The position numbers and the translations under genes are program-made. DNA of 64,000 nucleotides, taken from assembly GCA_018292915.2 (NCBI GenBank), contig JACVVK020000014.1:520001-584000 (forward strand). The letters are read 5' to 3'. The notes under the pieces are model-generated. The model did not search any database. It saw only the letters and a list, made by a program, of their open reading frames with translations, and was not told where the DNA came from. The DNA comes from Batillaria attramentaria. Lineage: Eukaryota > Mollusca > Gastropoda > Batillariidae. Shown one piece after another: positions 1 to 12,770 of the stretch. How positions within the stretch are numbered: the stretch's first letter is position 1; every line of letters begins with the position of its first letter.

Positions 1-60
1 ACTTTGGCCCTGATGACAGGGGACGTTATCTCATTTTTATTGACGGGATGCTGGTAAACA

Positions 61-97
61 CCCCCCCCCCCCCCTTCTCTCTCTCTCTCTCTCCGAG

Positions 98-163
<66 letters not shown>
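61..163. repeat. Compound microsatellite: poly-C, (CT)n, (CA)n
   Basis: A run of 14 C is followed by a short (CT)n and then about 32 CA units from 100 to 163. Interrupted only by CCGAG. Confidence 0.97.
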
Positions 164-166
<3 letters not shown>

Positions 167-1005
167 CGTCAATCATCTCGATGTTTCTTTATAAGACAGC
201 ATTTTCCGCATTTGCTTATCATAAGACAGCACTTTCATTCCTCAATGATCATCTGAAGATTGACCGACTTAAAATGAAGTAGAACAGGACTGAGAAATCT
301 TGAACACTTGACATTGCGAGTAATTTACTCATGCTTATTGTGGGCCCTGTTAACCTTATCTTCTCCAGCCATTAAAACCAAGCGAGGCGATTAGATCCAT
401 TGACACCGCGATAATGAACCAGGTGATATATCTACGCCTTCGCCCCCCCCCCCCCCGTTCCTCCCCCCCCCCCCCTCCTCTCAACTGCCATAAACCTCAT
501 CCCTCCCCTATCTCAACCCCTCTTACCCCCTCCCCCCCCCCCCCAACCTCGTCGTCCCAAACCTCACCGGTCACTCAGTTTGGCCATTCCGTTAATTCAG
601 GATGGATTCGCAAGGCGATTGTCTCGTGTCTGGGGCCTGTCACATTGCCGCCTTTCCCCCACCCCGGAGCGGCCACGCCCTAGTCCGCCCTTTACGTGTC
701 ATCCTAATCAGGTGCACGGCTGGCGTCTGGCAGACTCGTTTCACGATCCAGTGAACTTTCAATACCGCAACCGTCACTGTCCTGATGACCGGAGAAAAAC
801 GTCTTTGATGCGGGCTGCAACCGGCGTTATTAGTGTTCTTAAGAAATCTTCTTCATTACTGACACTATGTTGATGATGAGATTCCGTCATTAGGATTTTA
901 AGTGTCCGTTATGAAAATGCGTTGTGGTTTTAAAAAGAGACAGTTATTGACTTCTGTCTCGGTCTCTCTGACTGTCTGTCTGTCTGTCTGTCTCTCTCTC
1001 GTAGC

Positions 1006-1006
<1 letters not shown>
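164..1006. other. Non-repetitive DNA with C-runs, no gene seen
   Basis: C-rich stretches lie at 443-477 and 530-545, and a (TGTC)n run at about 972-992. The open frames here are proline-rich readings of the C-runs, with no recognisable domain. Confidence 0.6.

Positions 1007-1077
<71 letters not shown>
1007..1077. repeat. (GT)n microsatellite
   Basis: About 34 uninterrupted GT units, preceded by a (TGTC)n/(CT)n stretch at 970-1000. Confidence 0.98.
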
Positions 1078-1080
<3 letters not shown>

Positions 1081-1167
1081 AATTAATCTTTTCTTTAATT
1101 TTTTTTTTACCTCGCAGTTTAGCAAAGGCAAATTATAAACTGGCACACGTGCCAAAAAGAAAAAAAT

Positions 1168-1200
1168 ATGCCGTTGGAAAATAAAGTGTTGTCATTGTCT
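1168..1200 (+). mobile_element. LINE 3' end relic (type 1 tail)
   Basis: The string CCGTTGGAAAATAAAG followed by TTGTCATTGTC matches, in direct or reverse orientation, the ends at 14613-14700, 24331-24420 and 53690-53730. At the last of these it lies downstream of recognisable LINE coding sequence. The AATAAA is probably the element's own polyadenylation signal and the short repeat its 3' tail. Only the terminal part is recognisable here. Confidence 0.5.
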
Positions 1201-2235
1201 TTGTACGCATTTTATTTATTTATCTATTTTTTGTCCAACGCGATTGTTTCAAGAACAGAAACACTACGCAATACATCTGTCTCCAGCTCAGTCTGTCTAC
1301 AGTATCTCGCTTCCAGCTTTCGACCACCTGGGCCGGCATGTAAACATCGGGGTTAGGGAGTTTAGCCCCGGGTTAGAGTCTAACCTCGAACTAAACTAGC
1401 TCTAGGGTTAAATTTTCTGTTGTTTTTTGTTTTAAATCAGGAAGCAAGTGATCCATTCCAGCAAGGTGCCTATGCCGTTATAGAAGGATCTTTCTTTCTT
1501 CGCTTCCTTCTTTTTATTGAATTTTGTTTTGGGGTTTGTTTTGTCCTAGTCTGGGTTAGGCCCGTAGCCGTGGTTTAAATTAATCTCGAGTTCTACATAC
1601 GGGCCCTGAACTCTTCTTAACACATTTGGTACCGCGCACGAGTATTCCACGTTTCTGGCCTTGTATGGGAAAATCAGGCAAGATTAAAGGTTCCTTAGCG
1701 GTTCCTGCTGCAGTAAACATGAGCGCAAAAGTGCAATACTGCCACTGAGCCAAATCTAAACCCACGCAGACAGTCAGTTTGGAACTCCTTGGCATCTTCT
1801 CTGAGAAACACCCCTTCCCTCCTACAGTTTAAAGCACAACTCAAAACACATCTTTTCCAACTAGCTTTTAATCTTTAAGTTTAAACTCCACCGCCTGTAC
1901 TGATGTGTATAAATGTGTGCATGTGAATGTTGTGTGTATGCGTGAGCAAAAAGCACATTGAGTGCTCCACAAGTGTAATATATTATTAAGTATTGTTTGT
2001 TTGTTTGTTTGTTGTGCTGTTTTGTGAGGACACTGGTACACAACCCCAAATTTACTTGGTAGGGAACTGAGTTAACCCATGCACAAGCTTGACTATGGCA
2101 GTTGTGGTCCTACTATCTGGAGACTATTGCAATGAACTGACCATTCGTCGAAAAAAGTGTTGTTTTGAGACACATAATCGTCTGAAGTTAGTTTGCTCGT
2201 ACATAACGGTTTTGCCACAAGAACGACCGAGAAAG
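1201..2235. other. No gene or repeat recognised
   Basis: Mostly unique-looking sequence. A (TTTG)n run lies at 1995-2012 and TTTATTTATTTATC at 1209-1222. Confidence 0.5.
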
Positions 2236-2358
2236 AATCAGAATTAGTGCCTCAAAATGAGTCCACGGCAGTTTACTTCATTTCCTCGATTGGCATTGGT
2301 ACCACAAAGTCAAGTTTCTTTTCCGTGTCCCTTGTTGTAGGCCTATCTTTGACAGTTC
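2236..2358 (+). repeat. Left copy of a direct repeat flanking SINE-B
   Basis: This segment aligns with 2776-2915. Shared blocks include TTACTTCATTTCCT, TTTCTTTTC and ATCTTTGACAGT in the same order. The two copies lie on either side of a SINE-B element. I estimate roughly three quarters identity by eye. Confidence 0.6.
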
Positions 2359-2364
2359 CGAAAT

Positions 2365-2772
2365 AATAAATGATGATAATAATAATAATGAGTATTGTAT
2401 AGGCGCTTTACCCAGTTTCATGAATCGGCTCAAAGTGCCGCGAACTGAACCCAGCACGCACGCTCACGTGAATCACACGCGATCTCTCACACACTGGACA
2501 TAAACACATTACAATCATGTGGTGCGAAGGGTCAGCTCAGCTATTTAAATTTCGGAATTTAGAATTGCATTTATTTTTCAAATTTTGTGGGATGAACATT
2601 TCCAAAGCAGAGGGGGAGGAAGCCGGAGTACCCGGAGAGAACCCCCGACGATCGGCCCGAATGAACGGTGCCACATACGAGAAGGAAACATTCTTTGCCC
2701 CGAGTGGGACTCAAACCCCTGACCTCTCGCATTGGTGACAAGTCTCTTAACCTCTAGACCACCGACCGCCCC
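2365..2772 (-). mobile_element. SINE-B copy 1 (tRNA-headed SINE, full length)
   Basis: SINE-B family description. Read on the minus strand, the head at 2772 has an A-box-like TGGTCTAGAGGTTAAGAG and a B-box region (GGTTTGAGTCC here, GGTTCGAGTACC in copy 2), so it is tRNA-derived. The neighbourhood CCTGTCACC recalls tRNA-Asp(GUC), which is a tentative parent. A central block TCTCCGGGTACTCCGGCTT follows, resembling the conserved central domains of SINE superfamilies such as V-SINEs (known family feature, from memory). The 3' part ends AAAGCGCCTATACAATACTC and then (ATT)n, at 2365-2390 on the plus strand. Length is about 405 bp. SINEs encode no protein: RNA polymerase III transcribes them and a partner LINE reverse-transcribes them. 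The matching pair is copy 2 at 6145 on the other strand. Confidence 0.85.
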
Positions 2773-2775
2773 AGT

Positions 2776-2915
2776 GATTCAGAATGACTGTCTCAAAAGG
2801 AATCCTTGGCAGCTTACTTCATTTCCTGCTTTGCCTTTGGTACTAGTCAGGTTTCTTTTCAAGTGCCTTTTTTTTTTTTTTTTTTTTTACTAGTTCCATC
2901 TTTGACAGTCCAGTT
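2776..2915 (+). repeat. Right copy of a direct repeat flanking SINE-B
   Basis: Partner of 2236-2358. It carries an extra poly-T run of about 22 bases at 2868-2889 that the left copy lacks. Confidence 0.6.
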
Positions 2916-3425
2916 GAATGATTCACCTCGATCCCTGGCCAGTCGTGTGTGAATTATTCCAACTGTGACGGTGGGACCCCTCTAACTCCTTACTGTCGGC
3001 TCCTTTCATGTCGTCCAGGTGAGGGGGTTGGGTGGGTGCAGTTGCAGGTGAAGGCCCCTTTCTTGTCACCGCCCTTCAGGGGCATCACGAAAGAGTCACG
3101 GATTATTGACTGGAACCAAAGGGGTTTCATGGTTGATAATGTTGCTACTGGGAGGGTGCAAAGGGTGGTGGGTTGACCCTCGTGTAACATAGCCATCTGA
3201 AGAGGGCGATAAAAGAAAGGTTTTCTGTTTCTGGCAGTACCCTTTTTGTCGCACCGACCCTAATCGCGCACCAGAAACAAACAAACAAACAAACAATGTT
3301 CAATATTAACCTAAACTATTAGCTGACGCAAGTGACATCACTTGTGTTGTATAGTTATTTTCCCTGATCCCTATGTGTCTCAGATGGGCAACTATTATCT
3401 GAGCTTTACTTAAAAAGCGACAGTA

Positions 3426-3426
<1 letters not shown>
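2916..3426. other. No gene recognised
   Basis: Unique-looking sequence. A short (CAAA)n run lies at about 3278-3296. Confidence 0.5.

Positions 3427-3484
<58 letters not shown>
3427..3484. repeat. (AC)n microsatellite
   Basis: About 29 uninterrupted AC units. Confidence 0.98.
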
Positions 3485-3485
<1 letters not shown>

Positions 3486-4302
3486 GGTTATACATGCACG
3501 CTCTGTTAGTTTTTGTTTTGTTTTGTATTTTTTAACTTGTAAAATCGCAAACAGACTTTAGTTTTCTTTTTGGTCCAAGCGATTATGGCTGAAATTCATA
3601 CTGCGCGCAAAAGGTCATGTCTTGGGGGAAAAAAAACCACATGTATTATGTCTACTGTATACCCTCCAAATAATTGGAGGTTTTATGAGAGGAAAGAAGG
3701 GGCAAGTGACGGCTGGTGGACAAAATGATACGTATAATGAACTTGTACCTCTACCGACATAACTGATTCATTCATTGACCTCCCACCTGTGACTATTGTC
3801 GACTAGAGTATTTAAAAAACTGTATCTTTCCAATAACTGTTTGTTTGCTGTAGGTTATATCAGTTCATTAGCACAGTGCTTGATAGTTCACGACTTAACG
3901 TAAATTTCAATAGAACAGCGGCTCGCGGGTTAATATTATTGCCGTTAATTGACAGATCGATTCATGTGGGCAGCAGTCCCACGGGAAATCGGAACTTGAA
4001 CGAGTAATGGTGGGAACTTGTATATCAATGAAAGTCATGTTCAATCAGGGTACTTGTTGTCAAGGTGGTTTGTTAGTGTTGTAAGTTGCTAGGCATCTAG
4101 TGCGGTTTCTTCATCGTGTGCTTTTTGGAGGTTATTTTGCAGGCGAGTAACTGAATTGAATTGAACATACTTTCTTCATTCCTAAAAGGGAAATTGCATT
4201 TGCCCAAAATGCACATCGCATAGGAAACATGAGACCCACAAGACACGGCAAGAGAAGAATTGATAACATAAAATCGACAATGCATAACGTAAGATAATCA
4301 TA
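3485..4302. other. No gene recognised
   Basis: Nothing firm. At 4148-4165 a short GAATT-type repeat next to a T-rich stretch may be another worn LINE tail on the minus strand. Confidence 0.4.
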
Positions 4303-6144
<1,842 letters not shown>

Positions 6145-6547
6145 GCGGTCGGTGGTCTGGTGGTTAAGAGACCTGTCACCAATGTGAGAGGTCAAGGGTT
6201 CGAGTACCACTCGGGGCAAAGAATTTTTCCTTCTCGTATGTGGCACGGTTCATTCGGGCCGGTCGTCGGGGGTTCTCTCCGGGTACTCCGGCTTCCTCCC
6301 CCTCTGCTTTGGAAATGTTCAGCCCACCAAATCTGAAAAATAAATGCAATTCTAAATCCCGAAATGTAAATAGCTGAGCTGACCCTTCGCACCACGTGAT
6401 TGTAATGTGTTTATGTCAAGTGTGTGAGAGAATGCGTGTGATTTACGTGAGCGTGCGTGTTGGGTTCAGTTCGCGACGCTTTGAGCCGATTCAGAAAATT
6501 GGGTAAAGCGCCTATACAATACTCATTATTATTATTATTATTATTAT
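6145..6547 (+). mobile_element. SINE-B copy 2 (full length)
   Basis: The head TGGTCTGGTGGTTAAGAG starts near 6153. The B-box-like GGGTTCGAGTACC is at about 6197, and the central TCTCCGGGTACTCC at about 6275. The 3' GCGCCTATACAATACTC is at about 6509, followed by (ATT)n at 6525-6547. It is followed within 40 bp by SINE-A copy 1 in the same orientation. Confidence 0.88.
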
Positions 6548-6582
6548 CTGTTCGTTTAGCGGGGGATTGTGGCAGTCTGTTT

Positions 6583-6750
6583 TCCCTTTTTGGCCGAATG
6601 GTAGATCGTTGGACTTTCAATGCTCGGGTCGAGAGTTGGAATCCCGACTGGGGCCAAACATTTGTGCTGGCCTTTTTCTCGCTGCCCCGTCTTTGATATC
6701 ACCCTTATGTGATGGAAAAGGACGTTAAACTCCCAAACATCCACCCAACC
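6583..6750 (+). mobile_element. SINE-A copy 1
   Basis: SINE-A family description, from all copies. Typical length is about 180 bp. The head has an A-box TGGCCGAATGG, then AGAGCGTTGGACTCTCAATG, then a B-box AGTTCGAATCC. These most resemble tRNA-Lys(CUU), which is an inference. A body with AAATATTTGTGCTGGCC and CCCCGTCTTTGATATCACCC follows, then TGGTGGAAAAGGACGTTAAA and a C-rich CCCAAACACCCACCC tail. It encodes no protein and presumably depends on a LINE for movement. In this copy the first bases differ (TTTTCCC in place of GCCGGGG) and the B-box is damaged (GTTGGAATCC). A possible worn duplication is TTTAGCGGGGGATT (6555) with TCTAGCGGGAGACT (6759). Confidence 0.85.
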
Positions 6751-6932
6751 CTCGCATGTCTAGCGGGAGACTTTTTGTGGAGGTGTCGGAGGAAAAGTGG
6801 TGCATCTATCGAAGACGAAGGGTACGGTAACAGACTGACTGGGATGACAAGAAAGCCGCGAAATACTACACGAACTGTCCAGCTCAGAAAGACAGGGGCC
6901 AAGGGAAGTAACTATTCGACACGAGAAATGTC

Positions 6933-6956
6933 CTCACCACAACATCTCTTGAACTC

Positions 6957-7010
<54 letters not shown>

Positions 7011-7106
7011 TCCTGCATGGTTCATTTCTTTCAAAAACAAGCAGACACAAACAATACTCGTAATCAGCCTCTTCAGCGGTCTCACCAGAAAATCTCTTGA
7101 ACTCAC
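6933..7106. repeat. (CAA)n tract flanked by a 26-bp direct repeat
   Basis: About 17 CAA units at 6958-7010 lie between two copies of a 26-bp sequence, at 6933-6958 and 7081-7106 (CTCACCA...CTCTTGAACTCAC), with two mismatches. The polyglutamine reading (18 Q) belongs to an open frame that begins inside SINE-A and is not supported as a gene. Confidence 0.85.
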
Positions 7107-7487
7107 GCGTCTTCTCGCCAGGTGGAGACGAGAGTAAGTGGGAAGATTTCAGAGGTCGGGAGAAGGGGCGGCTGTTGGCAGATCGTCATTTGTTGTCCAG
7201 TGTCAGCCGAGCTAGAGAAATGGACACAGCTCCGACGCCGTACTAAAACGCACAGAGCGCTCGCGAGAACGTGAGAAAACGAGAGAGCAACGAGACGTAC
7301 GGTATGAATTCTGGGAAAGATAGATGTTGACTCACTTGAGAGTAGGATAATTATAGTGTCAACAGCGTCAGTTTTGCCCATAGCGGTGTCTTTAATAGGA
7401 TGGAGAGATGCAATAAAGATGCAGTTAACACTTACAGACACTGAGACAGACAGACAGACACACGCACGCACGCACGCACGCACACAC

Positions 7488-7488
<1 letters not shown>
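7107..7488. other. No gene recognised
   Basis: Unique-looking sequence ending in (CAGA)n and (CGCA)n runs at about 7446-7490. Confidence 0.5.
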
Positions 7489-7546
<58 letters not shown>

Positions 7547-7566
7547 GAGATAGAGAGAGAGAGAGA
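7489..7566. repeat. (GA)n microsatellite
   Basis: About 38 GA units with two single-base interruptions. Confidence 0.97.
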
Positions 7567-8507
7567 TTCTGGCTTGATTTTATATGATGAAATTATATAA
7601 TTGTTTTCATGTTTAATTGTAAATCAGATTCATCTATACCATTCTTAGTTGATGTGACAGTGCTGACAAACAGATAGAGGCAGGCAGAGAGAGATGCACG
7701 AGAGAAAAAAAATCACAATTCAACAAACAAACACAAAACAGAATACAAATCAGCAAGCACACTGACACTGAAACAGGTACCCCAAACAATCATTCATGTA
7801 CACTATATGACAGTCGTTAACCGTGATTATTTGCCAGTTGTACTAACAAACAATCTGAATGGATGTCATTTCCGGTGGTTAGTACGTTTTCGGTTTCGGT
7901 TCTACTGTGCATGATTGCGTTGCATGGGACAGTCATTAAACGTGAAACGCAAAAAAAGAAAAAAAAAAAGAAAAAAAAGACCAAGTTCACAAACAAACAA
8001 ACAAATCGATTTAGTCTTCACCTCTACACTCACCACTAAATCAGCGACTCCAGTAACACCCCCAGGAGAACCTAGTACTGATAGCTTTGCCCCAGAGAGA
8101 GATTTGTCAAAGCCGCGGGACACACACGGACCCTGTACGAACCGCGCTCCTAGCATGTGTAAGGAATGACCAACACGCTGAAACAATTGTAGAGCGTGTG
8201 AAAGTAGCGGTCACACAACAATACACTTACCTGATTTACAACTGAAAGGATTTGCCTGTCTTCTTTGTCCTCGGTTTTCTCAATTAAATTTTATACATGC
8301 TGTCTTTCTTTGTATCAGCAAACAAACTCTACTAAAAGAATATAAATATAGACAAGCGTAACAGATACAGGTCGTTTATATCGTCCTGGATTCGAGACTG
8401 ATCAGAAGGGTTTAGGGTTCCAATTTCGACCGAATCAGCTGGGTTTTCCAGTGTCTCCGTCTTTGACATTTCCCCCCGCTGGGACTAATGCGACCATTTC
8501 AATTCTA
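7567..8507. other. No gene recognised
   Basis: A-rich tract at 7951-7980 and (CAAA)n at 7990-8005. Nothing else identified. Confidence 0.5.
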
Positions 8508-8772
8508 TGCTCACAGATCTTTCTGATGTGTTTTCCTGGTTTATATGATCACCCGCTTAGACACCTGAACAGTGACAGCGTCTGTTATCCTGGCACTGAG
8601 CCAGCAGAAGCGTACTCGATGAAGCGGCGACCACACTGAGCGCCCCAGTCCTGTAGAATTTGAATGTTCGACCGCTCGCGCAAAGCGTAAACAAGATTGT
8701 ATTACATTATGAGCTGTACCACTCATCAAGATAGAGCATTTTGAGCGTACATGCGCACTCGCGAGCGAAATT
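8508..8772 (+). repeat. Dispersed repeat R1, copy without SINE
   Basis: This aligns along its length with 62260-62732. Shared blocks include CACAGATCT, CTTAGACAC, ACAGTGACAG, GAATTTGAATGT, CGACCGCTCG, TATGAGCT and ATCAAGATA, in the same order. In the other copy a SINE-A is inserted just before GAATTTGAATG, so this one shows the uninterrupted state. No terminal repeats or coding sequence were recognised, so the class is unknown. Confidence 0.7.
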
Positions 8773-9416
8773 GTTCCCGAACATAATTATTAAGGTGGCA
8801 TAGCAGAGATGGAATTAACCGCTTCAACACACCCACCCCTGCCTCCTACCTGAACCTCAGTGACACTATCAAGAATTATGAAAACAAACAAGTACTGCGT
8901 ACGGTTGTTTGACTGATCAAAACATGTGATTAAGTAACTCTACCTTTGCTGAGCCCCAGATGAACTCGGACGGAGTTATGGGAGTCCGGTCTGGCCAAAT
9001 GTCACCAGTTCATCCGCTCGTCTGTCCTCAGGGGCCGCTTACTCTCAATAAGACAATGGCGGGGTTTGTTCCCCCTTAATACGGGCACAAATCCCCGAAC
9101 ACTAAACCTGCCTCTTCAGCATATTACATTAATACTATCTGGTTAGCTGGATGTCCAGTGCACGGAGTGCAAAGACGTTTCCTCAGTCGTGGTATTAAGC
9201 TGGTACGGAGAGAACAGGCTGAGATTCATACATCGCATATGTACACGATAACACCAGTACAAGCTCTCCAGTCTGCCAGACAATGCTACTGGCTACCTCA
9301 TCAATTTATTAGTGATAACTGTATATCACTGACTGGGAGAGAGAGAGAGAGAGAGAGGTGTTCTATCAGTCTACGAAACACTTCGACGTGGAAACTGACT
9401 TCATATAATGTTAAAA
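8773..9416. other. No gene recognised
   Basis: Unique-looking sequence. A short (GA)n run lies at 9339-9358. Confidence 0.5.
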
Positions 9417-9417
9417 C

Positions 9418-9457
<40 letters not shown>

Positions 9458-9500
9458 GGTATTCAAGGGACGCCCTCCCTTCCCACAGGAGCTCAGGGCG
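9417..9500 (-). mobile_element. 3' end of an (ATT)n-tailed retroelement
   Basis: Read on the minus strand, GGCGCCCTGAGCTCCTGTGG leads to GAATACCC and then (ATT)n (9417-9456 as ATA units). GCGC followed by a short A/T-rich spacer and (ATT)n is the pattern also seen at 24968-25010 and 27459-27530. The 5' limit is unclear. Confidence 0.45.
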
Positions 9501-9959
9501 CCTTACAGTCAACACGCCCTCACTCACACAGAAAAACACGCAACATTCCTCCACACATACATTTAACTACATTTAACAACATACAACTACATATATAATG
9601 TTAAGTATTACAATAATTCTCTGAATGTTATGGTATCGCAAGTTTAAGATTGAGTAAAGAATTATGCTGAAGGAAAGTTTCGTGAATTCTTTCCTTCAAA
9701 GGCTTTATCAGTTAGACTGTGAATGACATACTCTACAAAGGAAATATTTCGACTTGCCACTTGCCAATGAAAATTTTCTCTCATGTGTTTCTCAACATTA
9801 TACTTGTGGATGCATAAAATAAAACAAACAAACAACAACAATAACAACGACGACAACAACAACAAGAACAACAACAACAAAACCCACAAAAAATCTTGTA
9901 TGTAACTTCAGAAAGCAATTGTGTAAAAGCGATTTTTAAAAAAGTCTATATTAACATTT

Positions 9960-9962
<3 letters not shown>
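9501..9962. other. No gene recognised
   Basis: A (CAA)n-like tract lies at 9826-9895. Nothing else identified. Confidence 0.5.
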
Positions 9963-10035
<73 letters not shown>

Positions 10036-10058
10036 CGTTGTTGTTGTTGTTGTTGTTA
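9963..10058. repeat. (GT)n followed by (GTT)n
   Basis: About 36 GT units at 9963-10034, then about seven GTT units. Confidence 0.97.
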
Positions 10059-10341
10059 ATTGCTTCTGTTTGTGTGTTTACGTGCGTGCGTGCTTGCGTT
10101 CGTGTGTGCTTGACGTAGAACCGGTTGACCACCTGTTTGCCCCACCTCCGTCCAGAAAAAGGAGCCGAGAGTGACAAGGGAAAGATGAGTTCTGGCAATG
10201 TGGACATTACATTTTGACATCCGTCTCCTCGCGCCATACATCGTCTTCATTTCAGCTGTCCACTGGCTCATGGCATCTGGCCATTAATGTTGCCCTCCAT
10301 GGCCCTCTGTAGTAGCTCGGCCCCCATCCTTCCCCCATCTT

Positions 10342-10551
10342 CCGTCACCTTCTGCGGGGAGCCGGGGTGGCCGAAAGGTAGAGCGTTGGACTTCTAATGC
10401 TCGGGTGGTGAGTTCGAATCCCGGCGGGGGCCAAATATTTGTGCTGGCTTTTTTTTTTTTTAATCGTTGCCCCGTCTTTGATATCACCCATATGTGGTGG
10501 AAAAGGAAGTTAAACCCCCAAGCACCCACCCACCCACCCGTCACCTTCTGC
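10342..10551 (+). mobile_element. SINE-A copy 2, full length, 14-bp duplication
   Basis: The element spans 10356-10537 between two perfect copies of CCGTCACCTTCTGC (10342-10355 and 10538-10551). A-box TGGCCGAAAGG, B-box AGTTCGAATCC. A T-run of 15 replaces the usual short T-run in the body. Confidence 0.95.
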
Positions 10552-10807
10552 ACCCCCCCCCCTCCCCCTGCTTCTCCCTCACCGCTTACCAGATTCTCTC
10601 GCCCTGCCTTGTTATCTTTTACACTGTCTTTTGTATCAAGTATTGTTTTCTCGGAGGGGGAGGGAGGGAGTGGGCGGGGGGGGGGGGGGGACTAAATAGC
10701 TGGACCGGACCGTATTTAACGTCCGTGGCTCAGATTTACTCATTCCATAAGGTACGACGTTTTGTGTATATTGACGTATCAGGAGTTTTGGGTTCTTGGT
10801 ATCTGAC
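10552..10807. other. C-run and G-run region between two SINEs
   Basis: A C-run lies at 10552-10567 and a G-run at 10674-10690. No gene. Confidence 0.5.
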
Positions 10808-10944
10808 CTTACAGTCCGGCAGAGAAGGGTGGGTGGGGTGTTTGGGAATTTAACGCCCTTTTCCACCACGTAAGGGTGATATCAAAGACGGGGCAACGAG
10901 AACAGACCAGCACAAATATTTGGCCCCAGCCGGGACTTACAGTC
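10808..10944 (-). mobile_element. SINE-A copy 3, 5'-truncated at the T-arm
   Basis: The element, within 10817-10935, starts (minus strand) at TCCCGGCTGGGGCC and so lacks the A-box and B-box. The flanking 9-mer CTTACAGTC is at 10808 and 10936. About ten bases (10817-10827) next to the tail do not match the family. Confidence 0.85.
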
Positions 10945-10993
10945 AAGAAAAAGGATTCAGATTCAGGATTCAGCAATACACCCTGAAGAAAAG

Positions 10994-10995
<2 letters not shown>

Positions 10996-11024
<29 letters not shown>

Positions 11025-11345
11025 GTCGTCGTCGTCGTCGTCGTCGTAACATTTGTCGTCGTCATCTGCATCGTCGTCGTCGTCGTCGTCATCATCATCA
11101 TTATCATCATCAGTGTAAAGTCAACGACCAAGACGACGAAGATGATTTCGTTTTCTTTCGTTCAGATACTCGTATTAGAACTAGAACTGGAATTAGATCA
11201 TCAGCATCATTCGTTAGTGACGACGACAACGACGATGAAGAAGAAGAAGAAGAAGAAGATGATGATGATGATGATGAATGATGATGATGATGATCTAATT
11301 TTAATATGAGTGTCTGAACGAAAGAGAACAAAACGAAACTAAACT
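10996..11345. repeat. Trinucleotide-repeat region forming a long inverted repeat
   Basis: (CAT)n and (CGT)n at 10996-11112 face (GAA)n and (GAT)n at 11234-11295. Inside, 11146-11210 and the reverse complement of 11272-11343 share TTCGTT, TCTTTCGTTCAGA, CTC.TATTA and AATTAGATCATCA, so the block can fold back on itself. Poly-Ser, poly-Val and poly-Asp frames come from the triplets. Confidence 0.8.
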
Positions 11346-11775
11346 GAAACGAAGCGATCGGGTGTGGGGGAAAAAAAACAACAAAAAAACCCCTTGTACA
11401 CTGCCTTGTCACAAATTTGGCAGCTCGTGACAAACACTACAGCAAATCTGTGCCACGCAGAACTCCAGGCACGTGCAAATCATAAATACGTGACAGCTGA
11501 GTGATTTTGACGAATCGGAGGTCAGCCTGGAGGGACATAAGGTCAAATTAGATGACACTGGTTGACCGCCGGCATTTCTTTTATGATGGGACAACATTAT
11601 GAGGGCCTTTTGTGCTCTACGTGGAACCAACCCCCCTCCCCCTCTTCCTTTATCCCCCCCCCCTCCCCGCACCATCAACACCACCACGACTACCACACTC
11701 ACGCAGAGGACGTACTCATTGGCCTTCGTCCCTCAGTAATTTCCTTGTCAATGTCTGAGGATGGCTAAGAACAGT
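11346..11775. other. No gene recognised
   Basis: Unique-looking sequence. C-rich stretch at 11630-11670. Confidence 0.5.
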
Positions 11776-11979
11776 TTGCCTTTTGATAGGGGTGGGTGGG
11801 GTGAGTGTTTTGGGAGTTTAGCCTCCTTTTCCACCACGTATGGGTGATATCAAAAACGGGCCAACGATGAAAAAGCCAGTATAAATATTTGGTCCCAGTC
11901 GGGATGCGAACTCACGACCCGAGCATTAGAAGTCCAACGCTCTACCATTCGGTCACCCCGGCTTCCCTTGCGTTTTGAT
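11776..11979 (-). mobile_element. SINE-A copy 4, full length
   Basis: The element spans 11788-11967, flanked by TTGCCTTTTGAT (11776) and TTGCGTTTTGAT (11968), 11 of 12 identical. The complete head is present at the right end (CCATTCGGTCACC is the A-box complement). Confidence 0.94.
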
Positions 11980-12299
11980 CGCAACTGAAATTTGATAGCA
12001 ACAACATTCATTTTTAAACCGCACCTTACCGGTTTGCTTTTTATTTGTGGTGTGTATTGCAAAGGGGGTTTCCCCAGTTCAAAGCAAAGTTGTTCCAGAA
12101 GTAAGCGATAATGAAATGCCCCCATTTTTGTTATATTTCATTTGTGTTGTTATTGTTGTTGTTGTTGTTGTTGTTGTTTTAAATCTCCAGTGCACTTTGA
12201 TTTTATGAGTTGATCAGACAGAATAGACCGACAATTCCAACCTGCCAACCCTAGTGTATTCTTCCCCTAGCCGGAACCACGGGGATCCCCGGAAAACAG
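11980..12299. other. No gene recognised
   Basis: A (TTG)n run lies at 12148-12178. Otherwise unique-looking. Confidence 0.5.
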
Positions 12300-12770
12300 A
12301 CAGGCAGACAAAACAAATAAAAATCCAACAACAAACAAACAAACAAACAAACTGAACCACTAAGTCTCCCCAAATAAACCACATCAAAGAAACCACCAGA
12401 AAACCTACAACAGGAAAAGACCCCCCCACCCCACCCCCCACCCCAACCATAAAAACAGAAAAAGAAACAACTGCACCCCCCCAAAAACAAACAAACAAAC
12501 AAACAAACAAACAAACAAACAAACAAACAAACAAACAACAACAAACAAACACAAAAAACACAAAACAAACAAACACAAAACAAACAAAACAAAGATTAAA
12601 ACAACAACAACAAACAAACAAACAAACAAAAACCAACCGACAAAAACAAACAAACGAAACAAAAGCAGAAAGAAAACAAAACCAAACGAAACATAAACCT
12701 AAATAAGAAACAAACGGCCAAATGGCCAAACAAAAGGCCAAACAAACAAACAAACAAGGAGAACCCCCCA
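12300..12770. repeat. Long A+C-only low-complexity tract, (CAAA)n-rich
   Basis: Almost no T or G occurs on the plus strand. CAAA and CAACA motifs dominate, with a clean (CAAA)n at 12484-12536. The 260-residue minus-strand frame rich in Phe, Val, Cys and Leu (12214-12996) is this tract read backwards, not a membrane protein. Confidence 0.9.

Noticed and set aside
6709..7137. Polyglutamine protein of 142 residues
   Set aside because: The frame begins inside SINE-A copy 1 and the Q-run is the (CAA)n microsatellite. No support for a gene.
10384..10437. Functional tRNA-Lys genes suggested by the A- and B-boxes
   Set aside because: The heads are fused to a constant SINE body, bounded by target-site duplications, and cannot form a complete acceptor stem.
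11110..11433. Poly-Ser and poly-His frames
   Set aside because: Direct readout of (GAT)n/(GAA)n triplets.
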